From NCBI RefSeq assembly GCF_007301515.1, contig NZ_CP041666.1:2728001-2792000 (forward strand): DNA of 64,000 bases, in the 5' to 3' direction. Made by a program: the position numbers and the translations under genes. This DNA is from Radiobacillus deserti. GTDB taxonomy: Bacteria; Bacillota; Bacilli; Bacillales; Amphibacillaceae. The notes beneath the pieces are model-generated. The model saw only the letters and a program-made list of their open reading frames with translations, was not told where the DNA came from and ran no database searches. Shown in pieces: positions 1 through 8,337 of the stretch; the stretch's first letter is position 1; every line of letters starts with the position of its first letter.

Positions 1-52
1 GTGCGAATAATGCACGTTTTGCTACCTCTAATCCGTGAAATGTAGAAGTCAT
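1..52 (-). CDS. flgK: Flagellar hook-associated protein 1 (FlgK), N-terminal fragment
   Basis: Only the first 17 codons are in the window; the gene continues off the left edge. The start ATG is at 52-50 with the ribosome binding site GGGAGAAC just upstream, and the peptide begins MTSTFHGLEVAKRALFA, which fits the conserved N-terminus of FlgK, the first hook-filament junction protein. It lies 14 bp behind flgN, its secretion chaperone gene, which supports the call. Little more can be said from so short a piece. Confidence 0.85.
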   Translation of the reverse strand, partial: MTSTFHGLEVAKRALFA

Positions 53-66
53 TCTTGTTCTCCCTT

Positions 67-564
67 CTATGCCTTCGAGTCAAACGCAGAGCGTCGAGCT
101 GTTTGTTCCGGTTGTTTGTTTGCCGCGTTTCCATAATTTATATTTTTAACAGTTGGATTAACCATATCTAATGACAAGTTGATGAATTGCAAAGATTGCT
201 GGATTAATTCACGATTTAGTTGCTCCTGCTGCTTGAGCTTTACTAAAACGCTGGCCAGTACGAACGTGACTTGCTCCAATTGTTCTTTTTCTTCGCCATC
301 TTCCAGATGGTCTAGAACAAATGAAACCGTCACGTCTTCTGGTGGGAAGCCTTGTTCGTTTGCCCAAGCTTCGGTTAGACTCACTCGCTTCGTCTCAAGC
401 TGTTCAACGGCCTGAACGTGCTTTCTTTCTTTTATAAGTAAGCTTTGTAATACTTCTGTTTTTCCTTCTTTGACCGCTTCGGTCTTCTCTACAGAAACAG
501 CAAGTAAGCTTTCATGTAATTGTTTTAATTTTGATAAGGATTCAATAATCGCTTGGACAGTCAT
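67..564 (-). CDS. flgN: FlgN-type flagellar export chaperone
   Basis: This 165-residue protein is almost entirely helical and charged, with heptad-like stretches around residues 10-50 and 90-130, as expected of FlgN. FlgN proteins bind the hook-associated proteins FlgK and FlgL in the cytoplasm and deliver them to the flagellar export gate. The gene sits between flgM and flgK, as yvyG does in B. subtilis. It follows flgM by 14 bp and is probably cotranscribed with it. The family diverges quickly, so the call rests as much on position as on sequence. Confidence 0.85.
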   Translation of the reverse strand: MTVQAIIESLSKLKQLHESLLAVSVEKTEAVKEGKTEVLQSLLIKERKHVQAVEQLETKRVSLTEAWANEQGFPPEDVTVSFVLDHLEDGEEKEQLEQVTFVLASVLVKLKQQEQLNRELIQQSLQFINLSLDMVNPTVKNINYGNAANKQPEQTARRSAFDSKA

Positions 565-578
565 GGGATGTCCTCCTA

Positions 579-845
579 TTAGGCTTTATTGCTCCAAAAG
601 TTTAGCATTTTCTTAGCAGTCTCTTTCGCATCTACTTGATACGAGCCAGCCTCCACCGCTTGTTTTAGTTGTTCTATTTTTTCTAAGCGTGCTGGATCTG
701 GTTTCGTATTCTCTTGAAGTTGTTTTGCTTGGTTGGAAATTTGCACCTTATCCTCTTTTGCAATTTCTTTTCTTATTTCTTGCTGTCGTTGAATTTGTTT
801 TGTATAGGGATTGAAATTGGAATGATTCGGCCCTTGTATTTTCAT
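579..845 (-). CDS. flgM: Anti-sigma-D factor FlgM
   Basis: An 88-residue protein with the typical FlgM build: a flexible N-terminus starting MKIQGPNHSNFNPY, a central VQISNQAKQLQE segment, and a helical C-terminus (about residues 50-85) that binds SigD. FlgM holds SigD inactive until the hook-basal body is complete and is then neutralised or exported. A good SigD promoter match lies 54 bp upstream, consistent with the autoregulatory loop known in B. subtilis. Length and context agree with the family. Confidence 0.95.
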   Translation of the reverse strand: MKIQGPNHSNFNPYTKQIQRQQEIRKEIAKEDKVQISNQAKQLQENTKPDPARLEKIEQLKQAVEAGSYQVDAKETAKKMLNFWSNKA

Positions 846-898
846 AACTTACACCTCTTTCCTAGTCAAAAACGATTCACGTACGCTCATTATTATTT

Positions 899-925
899 AT
901 ATCGACTAGTTCCAATAAATGTTTA
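899..925 (-). promoter_or_regulatory. SigD-type promoter of flgM
   Basis: On the minus strand TAAA (925-922) is followed after 15 bases by GTCGATAT (906-899). The SigD consensus is TAAA, 14-16 bases, then GCCGATAT, so only one base differs. It lies between yvyF and flgM, where B. subtilis also has a SigD promoter. Confidence 0.75.
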
Positions 926-932
926 GTATTTT

Positions 933-1328
933 TTATTTTTTCGTGAAATATGTTGCTTTGTCACTATGCGATTTATGAGCATCGACTCTTTCCTGAAAGT
1001 CTATGTCACCCAATAACTCTTTTGTACATTTTACACAAAGGTTTCCCTCCGTAATCTCGCGCTCACATCTCTCGCATTTATATGCAAGTCGGGGAAACTG
1101 TGATGTGCGAAGACGTTGTTCTTTGACGAACTTCAAAATAAGTGTTTCCTCGACTCCTGTTGCTTCTACGATATCTAAAACAGTAGCCTCACGATTTTTT
1201 CGCTGCTTCATGAATGCATAAACAGTCTGAAAATCCATTTCTTCTTGCTTATAACAATCTTGACAAATATCGCGATATCCTTTTACAAACAGTTTGTCAC
1301 ATCTAGGGCAATTTGATAATTCGGCCAC
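933..1328 (-). CDS. yvyF: YvyF-family flagellar operon protein (TIGR03826)
   Basis: A 131-residue protein with four CxxC pairs: two near the N-terminus (CPRC, CQDC) and two near the C-terminus (CERC, CVKC), separated by a helical stretch resembling a helix-turn-helix. This is the layout of the TIGR03826 family, which is found only in flagellar operons beside flgM; its molecular role is not established. It starts at GTG 1328 with GGAGG eight bases upstream. Two zinc ribbons are the likely consequence of the cysteines. It stands between comFC and flgM as in B. subtilis. Confidence 0.9.
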   Translation of the reverse strand: MAELSNCPRCDKLFVKGYRDICQDCYKQEEMDFQTVYAFMKQRKNREATVLDIVEATGVEETLILKFVKEQRLRTSQFPRLAYKCERCEREITEGNLCVKCTKELLGDIDFQERVDAHKSHSDKATYFTKK

Positions 1329-1420
1329 CCTAAAACCCTCCTCGTTCCGTTACGGTTTTCTTTTGTATCTAATTATAGCATATCTGGACTGCATGTTAGA
1401 TTGGCAAATATGGCTATCCG

Positions 1421-2098
1421 TCATCGTGCCAACGTCATCGCATGCACACTTGGACAGCCAGCATCCTTCAAAAGCTTTGCTGCATGTCTAATTGTACTTC
1501 CTGTTGTATATATATCATCGACAAGCAAGACCGAATGTTGAATAGGCTTTACTAATTGAAATGGATTTTTTATGTTCATTCTTTGTTCACGTGTTTTTTT
1601 GGATTGCTTTTCGGTGTTCATTCTTTTTAGCAACTTCTTGGATGGTTGAGCAAGAAGATTGATTAATGCTTCTGCTTGATTGAATTTCCTTTCTAGCAAT
1701 CGTTCTTCACTTAACGGGATTGGCACTAGGGTTAAATTGTATTGAACAAACGTTTGATTAAATAGTTTCTTCCATTCCTTTTCAAAGGCTTCGATCAGGA
1801 CATAATCTCCTCTGTACTTCCATCTTGCAATTGCTTTCTGTAAAGGTTGATTATAAGCAAACAGGGATACATTTTGTTTTAGTACGCCTTTCCATTGTGG
1901 GTGCCTTTCCCAACGTTTACAATCCGGACATAAAGACTCCTTCCATTCTCTGGAGCATATGGTGCACCTATTTCCATGGAGAATATGAAAGGATTCTTTA
2001 CATGTTTCACACAACGGAGACGGGGATTCAAATGTAAACATAGAAGTCCAATCCACTTCACGAATGGTTTCTGTTCCACAAATCAAACAATAGCTCAT
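1421..2098 (-). CDS. comFC: ComFC family competence protein (phosphoribosyltransferase fold)
   Basis: This 225-residue protein has an N-terminal zinc-finger-like region (CLIC, CETC, CTIC and CPDC within residues 1-60) and a C-terminal PRPP-binding loop, VLLVDDIYTTGST, near residue 190. ComFC is required for DNA uptake during transformation and works with the ComFA helicase. The ATG overlaps the end of comFA by 4 bp, so translation is probably coupled. Length fits the family. comFB, which lies between comFA and comFC in B. subtilis, is absent. Confidence 0.93.
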   Translation of the reverse strand: MSYCLICGTETIREVDWTSMFTFESPSPLCETCKESFHILHGNRCTICSREWKESLCPDCKRWERHPQWKGVLKQNVSLFAYNQPLQKAIARWKYRGDYVLIEAFEKEWKKLFNQTFVQYNLTLVPIPLSEERLLERKFNQAEALINLLAQPSKKLLKRMNTEKQSKKTREQRMNIKNPFQLVKPIQHSVLLVDDIYTTGSTIRHAAKLLKDAGCPSVHAMTLAR

Positions 2099-3543
2099 GA
2101 AAACCCACCTCTTTTATTCATCTTCCGGATGGACGATATTGCTTTTACCATTGCTTCTGTTCTTCCATTATGGAAAAAGATAACTTCTCCATCTGGATCC
2201 TTCGAGCTTCTTCCTGCTCGACCTGCTATCTGGACGAGTGCTTCTTCATCGAACACGTCATGACCAGCGTCCAATACAGCGACGTCTACAGATGGAAACG
2301 TCACTCCTCTTTCCAAAATAGTTGTCGTAACTAATACGGTGAGCTCTCTATTTCTAAATTTCTGCACCTTGCTTTCTCGTTCAGGATCTGTCGAGTAAAC
2401 TGCTGCCACGTTCTGTTTTGAACGTCCTACCTCCTCCAACTTAGCTTTCACATCCTCCGCTAGTCGAATCGTAGAGACGAATATAAGTAGCTGACGGTCC
2501 CTATTCTCCCTTGTTCGAATCCATCGGCGGAATGCTTTTGGTAACTTTTCGAGGGTTTTACGTAAATCCCAACACATCACCATAGACGGGACGGGTAATG
2601 GATGTCCGTGAAATCGATTGGGAACAAATACGACATCCAACACGTTTCGTTCCAGTTTTCTCTTCAAGCTTTTTCTTGGTGTGGCTGTTAAGTAAATGGT
2701 TGTGGAGGACTGTTTGGCCGCTCGCTTCGCAGCATATGGTAGTGTTTTACTTTTATGAAAAGGGAATGAATCAATTTCATCGATAACGAGGACGTCAAAA
2801 GCTCTTGCATAGCGAAGAAGCTGGTGCGTCGTAGCTAAGACAAAGGGAGAGGCTGAGGTTTGATCGGTACTTCCTCCATAAAGGGCAGAGATTGGAATCG
2901 TTGGAAATGCGGCTCGAAAACGCGGGAGAAGCTCTCGAACGACGTCCACTCTAGGGGTTGCCAAACAAACACGAAGACCCTGCTCTAAAGCATGTCCTAT
3001 TCCCTCAAACACCATTTCGGTCTTTCCCGATCCGCAAACGGCCCAGATGAGCAGTTCTTTCTTCTCTCTCACCGCTTTTACAAGTTGTTTAGAAGCATGC
3101 TGCTGCGCTTTTGTCAGTTGTCCTTTCCACTTACACGCCTCCAGAACAGGAGGCCAGTTAGGGGCTGGACCGGTCCATATATACAGTGCTTCACATGTAG
3201 AAACTCGACCCATCTCAATACAGCTTCGACAGTAAGGATGCTTTCCCTGACAAACCGCACAAGACATTTGAGCAAATAGATGAGATGCTTGATTGCCGCA
3301 CCTTCTACATCTATATCCGAAAGGTAAACGCTCAAAGGGGTCTATTTCAGTAAAATATTGCATAGAGAGGAGTTTTTGAAAAGTTGATTCATCTATAGGA
3401 ACCTCTCGTCGCAGTAGAAGTCTTCCAGCATATTCAGTCGATAAAGTAGCATGAGGGGTGTCTGACACTGCAGGTTTCGAAGTGGGGATCCAGTCTAAAG
3501 CAGCTGGACGAAAAACGGAAGTAATAGTACGAAAAGGGTTCAC
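2095..3543 (-). CDS. comFA: ComFA, ATP-dependent DNA translocase for competence
   Basis: A 482-residue superfamily 2 helicase. A four-cysteine zinc finger lies at residues 79-108 (RCRRC, CAVC, CRSC). It is followed by Walker A GSGKT at 171-175, a DEID Walker B box at 255-258, TATP at about 286 and the QIAGRAGR motif near 440. ComFA drives single-stranded DNA across the membrane during natural transformation. The gene heads the comF pair and is separated from the upstream degV-like gene by a terminator hairpin. No clear ComK box was recognised in the short upstream gap. Confidence 0.95.
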   Translation of the reverse strand: MNPFRTITSVFRPAALDWIPTSKPAVSDTPHATLSTEYAGRLLLRREVPIDESTFQKLLSMQYFTEIDPFERLPFGYRCRRCGNQASHLFAQMSCAVCQGKHPYCRSCIEMGRVSTCEALYIWTGPAPNWPPVLEACKWKGQLTKAQQHASKQLVKAVREKKELLIWAVCGSGKTEMVFEGIGHALEQGLRVCLATPRVDVVRELLPRFRAAFPTIPISALYGGSTDQTSASPFVLATTHQLLRYARAFDVLVIDEIDSFPFHKSKTLPYAAKRAAKQSSTTIYLTATPRKSLKRKLERNVLDVVFVPNRFHGHPLPVPSMVMCWDLRKTLEKLPKAFRRWIRTRENRDRQLLIFVSTIRLAEDVKAKLEEVGRSKQNVAAVYSTDPERESKVQKFRNRELTVLVTTTILERGVTFPSVDVAVLDAGHDVFDEEALVQIAGRAGRSSKDPDGEVIFFHNGRTEAMVKAISSIRKMNKRGGFS

Positions 3544-3568
3544 ATCTTCCCTCCTTTAAAGATAAAAC

Positions 3569-3590
3569 AGGTGTCGATCATTCGACACCT
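3569..3590 (-). terminator. Intrinsic terminator after the degV-family gene
   Basis: Perfect 9-bp stem AGGTGTCGA/TCGACACCT with a 4-base loop, followed on the minus strand by GTTTTAT. It overlaps the stop codon of the degV-family gene and should separate it from comFA. Confidence 0.7.
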
Positions 3591-4434
3591 ATTCCAAATA
3601 CCATGCAAGTCCAAGTGCACCTTCTCCAAGGTGAGTACCAATTACGGGACCAAAATAACTAATGGAAACATCGATATGATCATAGGTTTGTTCAAGCTCT
3701 ACTTTCATTTCCTCTGCTTCTTCTGGACTATTCGCATGAATAACACAAGCCTTTATAGGCTTGCCTGTTTTTGCATCTTCTTCAAACAAATCATACATAC
3801 GTTTTAGTGCTTTTTTCTTTGTCCGAATTTTTTCAAACGGAACAATTTGCTTATCTACAAAATGAAGAAGTGGCTTCACTTGCAATACACTGCCTATTAA
3901 TGCTTGCGCTCCATTCAATCGACCACCACGGTGAAGGTTACTTAAATCATCTACTAAGAAATAGGCGCGCATGGATTGCTTCATTTCATCTAATCGTGCG
4001 ATGATTTGTTCTGGTGTATGATTGCCAGCTTGCGCTAGGCGGCTTGCTTCTAATACGTAAAAGCCTTGGGCCATTGCACTAATTTCAGAATCATAAGGAT
4101 ATACGTTAATGCCTTCCACCATATCTCCTGCAGATGTGACAGTTTGATATGTCCCACTGATTCCACTAGATAAGTGAATCGAAATAACAGCATCAAAGTC
4201 CTGTGCTAATTGCTCCAATTTCTCTACGATCAGGCCAATAGCTGGTTGAGTCGTTTTAGGAAGCTGCTCGGATTGTTTCACCTTTTTATAAAACGCTTCC
4301 GTTGTGAGATCTATTTCTTCTTGAAAGGTTTCCTCTCCAAACACGACGCTCAATGGGACCATATGAATATCTTTTGCTTCTCTTATGGAAGCAGGGATGT
4401 ATGCAGTACTATCTGTCATTACAGCTATTTTCAT
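3589..4434 (-). CDS. DegV family fatty-acid-binding protein
   Basis: A 281-residue DegV/FakB-fold protein. The N-terminal MTDSTAYIP motif binds the fatty-acid carboxylate, HLSSGISGTYQ is at about residues 90-100, and SNLHRGGRLNGAQA at about 165; all are signatures of the family. Members present fatty acids to the kinase FakA or act as lipid carriers. It occupies the place of B. subtilis yviA, downstream of degU. Which fatty acid it binds cannot be read from the sequence. Confidence 0.92.
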   Translation of the reverse strand: MKIAVMTDSTAYIPASIREAKDIHMVPLSVVFGEETFQEEIDLTTEAFYKKVKQSEQLPKTTQPAIGLIVEKLEQLAQDFDAVISIHLSSGISGTYQTVTSAGDMVEGINVYPYDSEISAMAQGFYVLEASRLAQAGNHTPEQIIARLDEMKQSMRAYFLVDDLSNLHRGGRLNGAQALIGSVLQVKPLLHFVDKQIVPFEKIRTKKKALKRMYDLFEEDAKTGKPIKACVIHANSPEEAEEMKVELEQTYDHIDVSISYFGPVIGTHLGEGALGLAWYLE

Positions 4435-4613
4435 TACAATCCTATCCTCCTCAGATACGTCTCCCTTTTATGTAATACCTCGTAGCTTGTCCTAATAATG
4501 AAATGATATAATAGCGGTTAGGTATTCCCTAGTTTATTTTACATGAAAGAAAAGAAAAAAGTACAGGTTTGTAAATTTCTTTATTATAAATAATATTTCT
4601 AGTAATATGGAAA

Positions 4614-4659
4614 AACTCAAAACGGACTATCAAATTTTCTTGATAGTCCGTTTTGAGTT
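4614..4659 (-). terminator. Strong terminator after degU
   Basis: Perfect 20-bp inverted repeat (4614-4633 and 4640-4659) with a 6-base loop, followed on the minus strand by TTTTT. It overlaps the degU stop codon and closes the degSU transcript. The stem is symmetrical, so it may also work in the other direction. Confidence 0.9.
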
Positions 4660-5338
4660 ACACAACTTCGACCCAGCCATTTCGAATAGCTGTTACAACA
4701 GCTTGCGTACGATCATTCACACTCATTTTTTGTAAGATATTGCTCACATGGTTCTTGACGGTTTTTTCACTAATATATAATGCTTCTGCTACACCACGAT
4801 TACTTTTCCCATCCGCTAATAGCTGAAGAACCTCACATTCGCGTCTCGTTAGTAAGTGTAATGGTTTTCGATATTCCACCATTCTCTCGGCGACCTGGCT
4901 TGTGCTTACCTCGGATAAGCGACGATATTCTTGAACTAAATTATGGGTTACCTTCGGGTGTAAATAAGAGCCTCCCTCACTTACGACCTTAATTGCTTCA
5001 ATCAATGCGTTGGAATCCATTTCTTTTAGAAGGTACCCCTGTGCCCCAGACTTTAGTGCGTGTGTCACATAGTTTTCATCATCATGAATGGAAAGTATGA
5101 TGACACTCACTTCAGGATGGTGTTTGATAAGTTCAGACGTTGCCTCAACACCGTTAATATTTGGCATATTAATATCCATTAACACGACGTTTGGCTTGTA
5201 CTGTTCGACTAGCTGTAATGCTGAAGAGCCATCGTTGCCCTCTGCGACCACTTCGAAGGTCGGTTCAAATTCTAGTATTCTCTTAACCCCTTCTCTAAAC
5301 AACTTGTGATCATCAATTAATACTATATTAGTTGTCAT
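4658..5338 (-). CDS. degU: DegU response regulator
   Basis: This 226-residue NarL/LuxR-type regulator has a receiver domain with phosphoacceptor D55 in VVLMDINMP. A C-terminal helix-turn-helix begins LTRRECEVLQLLADG (about residue 160) and continues VKNHVSNILQKM. DegU controls exoenzymes, competence and motility in Bacillus. It lies 216 bp after degS, so it may also have its own promoter, as known in B. subtilis; no clear promoter was picked out here. Sequence and neighbourhood make the assignment firm. Confidence 0.97.
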   Translation of the reverse strand: MTTNIVLIDDHKLFREGVKRILEFEPTFEVVAEGNDGSSALQLVEQYKPNVVLMDINMPNINGVEATSELIKHHPEVSVIILSIHDDENYVTHALKSGAQGYLLKEMDSNALIEAIKVVSEGGSYLHPKVTHNLVQEYRRLSEVSTSQVAERMVEYRKPLHLLTRRECEVLQLLADGKSNRGVAEALYISEKTVKNHVSNILQKMSVNDRTQAVVTAIRNGWVEVV

Positions 5339-5554
5339 TCTTTGCTCCTCCTATACTCCAATATAAAAACTTTTGTTGATGGTTTTAGTACTGCAAGCTA
5401 TTTTCACTTTTTATTACGATTATATTTTCATCTATTATACATGATAGAGTATTCTTTGTAGTCATCTAATTACTAGATTCTAACACTCATTGGGCATTTC
5501 CCATTATCTTGTACAATTGTTTTAATAAATTTACGTTTACCTGTTCTTGTTTCA

Positions 5555-6688
5555 TCATTCATTTAAAGGGACTTGAATGAATATCGTTGTTCCCTTTCCG
5601 ACCTTGGAAGTGATTTTCAATTGACCTTCTAACATATCTACTCTTTCTTTCATTCCAACTAGACCAAAGGAGTGATCTTTTTTATGCTTCGTGTCAAAGC
5701 CTTTTCCATCATCTTTTATAACGACAAGTACGGCACTCTCCGTTATTTCTACTTTCACTTGGATGGAGGAAGCTTCTGCATGCTTGATGGCATTCTGTAC
5801 GGATTCTTGAACGAGACGAAACAAAGCTACTTCATATTTAGAATTAAATCTTCGTTCTTTTCCATGTGTCGTAAACTCTATGTCTATCTTGTTGTATTCC
5901 GACATATTAGCCAAATATTTCTTCATGGTAGGGATAAGTCCTAAGTCGTCTAAAGCCATCGGGCGAAGATCATATATAATTCGTCGTACTTCGTACAAGG
6001 AAGAACGAACCATTTTCCGCATATCTTTTATTTCTTCCAGTGCTTCCTCTGGACTTCTTTCTCTAAATGTACGATCTATAAGCTCAGATCGGAGGAGAAT
6101 GTTTGCAAGCATTTGTGCCGGACCATCATGCATTTCTCTAGAAAGGCGTCTACGCTCTTCTTCCTGTGCTTCGATGATTCGCAGCCCAAACTCTTGCTTT
6201 TCATGCGCTTCTTGCAAAAGGTCTCCAACTTGTTTAAAGTCATCACTTAAGTAATTCAATACGACCGATATTCTACCAACTAAACTTTCTGCACGAGCAA
6301 CTGTTCGTTCAAGATTAATCAAACGTCGTTCTAAGTCATCTCGTTTTTCGCGAAGATTCCGTTCTTTTTCCCGCTTCATCGTGAGTTCAGTTTGAAGCTT
6401 ATGGGTTTGGTCATAGATTTCTCTAATTTGATTTTCATTATATTGATCAAAATGTTGGCTTACTTTAGAAAGTCGAATTCTTGAAAAACGTACTTTTTGT
6501 TCAAGATCATCCCCTTCTTTAATAACCCGCTGCACTGTTGCTTTCGTTTCACTTAATAGATTTCTTAGTTTTTCAAATTCTTTGCGCGAATCCTCACCGA
6601 TTGAAAAGATTTCATCTTTGCTGTTGCTTACGGCATCTATCATTTCATCAATTATAAAATCTAGTTTTCTCTCATCTGACCTTGCCAT
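5555..6688 (-). CDS. degS: DegS sensor histidine kinase
   Basis: A 377-residue soluble kinase without membrane segments. Residues 30-165 form long coiled coils of the DegS sensor domain. The HisKA_3 motif LSREMHDGPAQ has phosphoacceptor H187, followed by an HATPase domain with NAIKHAEA and DGKGFD motifs. It phosphorylates DegU, encoded immediately downstream. It is divergent from yvyE, as in B. subtilis. Length is typical (B. subtilis DegS has 385 residues). Confidence 0.97.
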   Translation of the reverse strand: MARSDERKLDFIIDEMIDAVSNSKDEIFSIGEDSRKEFEKLRNLLSETKATVQRVIKEGDDLEQKVRFSRIRLSKVSQHFDQYNENQIREIYDQTHKLQTELTMKREKERNLREKRDDLERRLINLERTVARAESLVGRISVVLNYLSDDFKQVGDLLQEAHEKQEFGLRIIEAQEEERRRLSREMHDGPAQMLANILLRSELIDRTFRERSPEEALEEIKDMRKMVRSSLYEVRRIIYDLRPMALDDLGLIPTMKKYLANMSEYNKIDIEFTTHGKERRFNSKYEVALFRLVQESVQNAIKHAEASSIQVKVEITESAVLVVIKDDGKGFDTKHKKDHSFGLVGMKERVDMLEGQLKITSKVGKGTTIFIQVPLNE

Positions 6689-6773
6689 ATCTTCTCCACC
6701 AATCTTCTCAAAATAATCATTCGATGGGCCTATATGCTTTATGGGGGTGCTCCATTTTTCCTAGAAAAATATC

Positions 6774-6801
6774 TTGTAATCGCTTTTCATTTTACTATAA
6801 T
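6774..6801 (+). promoter_or_regulatory. Sigma-A-type promoter of yvyE
   Basis: TTGTAA (6774-6779) and TATAAT (6796-6801) are separated by 16 bases on the plus strand, about 80 bp before the yvyE start. Confidence 0.55.
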
Positions 6802-6884
6802 GCTTCAAGAAAAGGAACAAAGCAAACAGACACGTTGCGGCCTTTCATGAGACTATTTATAATAAAGCTCTAGGAGGTTCGGTC

Positions 6885-7517
6885 ATGTTAAACAGTTATT
6901 ATACCGTTAAATCGGAAGGCAGCGATGAAGTAATCATTCAAAAATCTCGGTTTATTGGACATGTAAAAAGAGTCGAAACCGAAGAAGAAGCAATGAAGTT
7001 TATTGAACATATCAAAAAGAAGCATCAAGATGCGACCCACAATTGCTCTGCATATATGATTGGGGAGCACGATTTAATTCAAAAAGCAAATGATGATGGC
7101 GAGCCATCTGGAACAGCCGGTGTCCCGATTCTAGATGTTTTAAAGAAAAGAGGGTTAAAGGATACAGCCGTTGTCGTTACTCGATACTTTGGTGGAATTA
7201 AGTTAGGAGCAGGTGGACTAATCAGAGCGTATTCTAGTACAACCTCTCAAGCTATTGAAACGACCGGAGTTGTAAAACGACAATTAATGCAACAATTTAT
7301 CATTGGTATTGATTATACATTACTAGGCAAAGTAGAAAACGAACTCAGGAATTCCGAATTCCATTTGGACAAGATCGATTACCTTGAAAACGTCCAGCTA
7401 TCCGTGTTTGTGGAAACCCAGAAAGACAAGCTCTTTCAAGATTGGATGGTTGATTTAACAAGCGATCAAGCTTCCATCACAAAAGGAAAACAAGATTATT
7501 TTGAAATGGATGTGTAA
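6885..7517 (+). CDS. yvyE: YvyE/YigZ (IMPACT) family protein
   Basis: A 210-residue member of the UPF0029/IMPACT family. The N-terminal domain contains the hallmark SAYMIG, DDGEPSGTAG and VVVTRYFGGIKLGAGGL segments (residues 55-120). A C-terminal DUF1949 ferredoxin-like domain follows. The start ATG at 6885 has TAGGAGG nine bases upstream. The biochemical role of bacterial members is unsettled. Its position divergent from degS is the same as in B. subtilis. Confidence 0.95.
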   Translation: MLNSYYTVKSEGSDEVIIQKSRFIGHVKRVETEEEAMKFIEHIKKKHQDATHNCSAYMIGEHDLIQKANDDGEPSGTAGVPILDVLKKRGLKDTAVVVTRYFGGIKLGAGGLIRAYSSTTSQAIETTGVVKRQLMQQFIIGIDYTLLGKVENELRNSEFHLDKIDYLENVQLSVFVETQKDKLFQDWMVDLTSDQASITKGKQDYFEMDV

Positions 7518-7566
7518 GGATTAATAGACACGATATTTCCTGGGAAATGAAATCTCGACAAAAAAC

Positions 7567-7607
7567 AATGGTATGCGGTCTACTTAACGAAGACTGCGCA
7601 TACCATT
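7567..7607. terminator. Bidirectional terminator between yvyE and nagB
   Basis: Inverted repeat AATGGTATGC/GCATACCATT with additional inner pairing (GGTCT/AGACT). It is followed by TTTTCTTT on the plus strand and by GTTTTTTG on the minus strand. It serves the convergent yvyE and nagB genes and overlaps the nagB stop. Confidence 0.85.
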
Positions 7608-8336
7608 TTCTTTCACTTTGGATAATGCCGCTTCATCTGCAATCAAATGAACATTCTGATGGTTTTGCAAGATAGAAGCTGGAAAAATTTCGGACACTTC
7701 CCCATGAAGGAGTTGGAACACAGCATCCGCTTTTTTTGCCCCGGAAATCAATAGAATGATTTCCTTACTTTTCATAATGGATTGAATTCCCATCGTAATC
7801 GCTTGTTTCGGTACATCTTCCTCTGAAGCAAAAAATCGAGCGTTTGCATGAATGGTAGAAGGGGCTAACTGAACGACGTGCGTCCCTGTTTCAAATGAAG
7901 TTCCAGGTTCATTAAATCCAATATGTCCATTTACACCAATACCGAGAACCTGTAAATCGATGCCACCACTTTGACGAATGCTTTCATCATACACTTTACA
8001 TTCTTTCGTCAAATCAGATGCCATTCCATTTGGTACATTAGTTTGTTCCAGAGGAATATCAATATGGTGAAATAACCGGTCATTCATATAAAAACGATAG
8101 CTATTTTTATCTTCGGACGGCAAACCAATGTACTCATCTAAATTGTATGTTGTCGTATTCGAAAAGGATATTTCCCCGTTTTTATGCGCTTGCACTAATT
8201 CTTTATACATACCTTCAGGTGTAGAACCCGTTGCTAATCCAAGTACTGTCTTTGGCATTTGTTTGATACGATTTATGATGAGCTCGCTTGCCTTTTTACT
8301 CATTTCCTCATAATGTTTCACTTCGGTTATTTGCAT
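7584..8336 (-). CDS. nagB: Glucosamine-6-phosphate deaminase
   Basis: This 250-residue NagB converts glucosamine 6-phosphate into fructose 6-phosphate and ammonia. Visible motifs are GLATGSTPEGMY near residue 35, YNLDEYIGL near 65 and the active-site GIGVNGHIGFNEPG at about 132-145. It begins one base after the end of nagA, so the two are cotranscribed and probably translationally coupled. Length matches Bacillus NagB. With nagA it completes conversion of GlcNAc-6-phosphate to a glycolytic intermediate. Confidence 0.97.
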   Translation of the reverse strand: MQITEVKHYEEMSKKASELIINRIKQMPKTVLGLATGSTPEGMYKELVQAHKNGEISFSNTTTYNLDEYIGLPSEDKNSYRFYMNDRLFHHIDIPLEQTNVPNGMASDLTKECKVYDESIRQSGGIDLQVLGIGVNGHIGFNEPGTSFETGTHVVQLAPSTIHANARFFASEEDVPKQAITMGIQSIMKSKEIILLISGAKKADAVFQLLHGEVSEIFPASILQNHQNVHLIADEAALSKVKENGMRSLR

Positions 8337-8337
8337 G

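Noticed and set aside
5880..6254. 124-codon plus-strand frame opposite degS
   Set aside because: Composition follows the reverse of the degS codons and there is no ribosome binding site.
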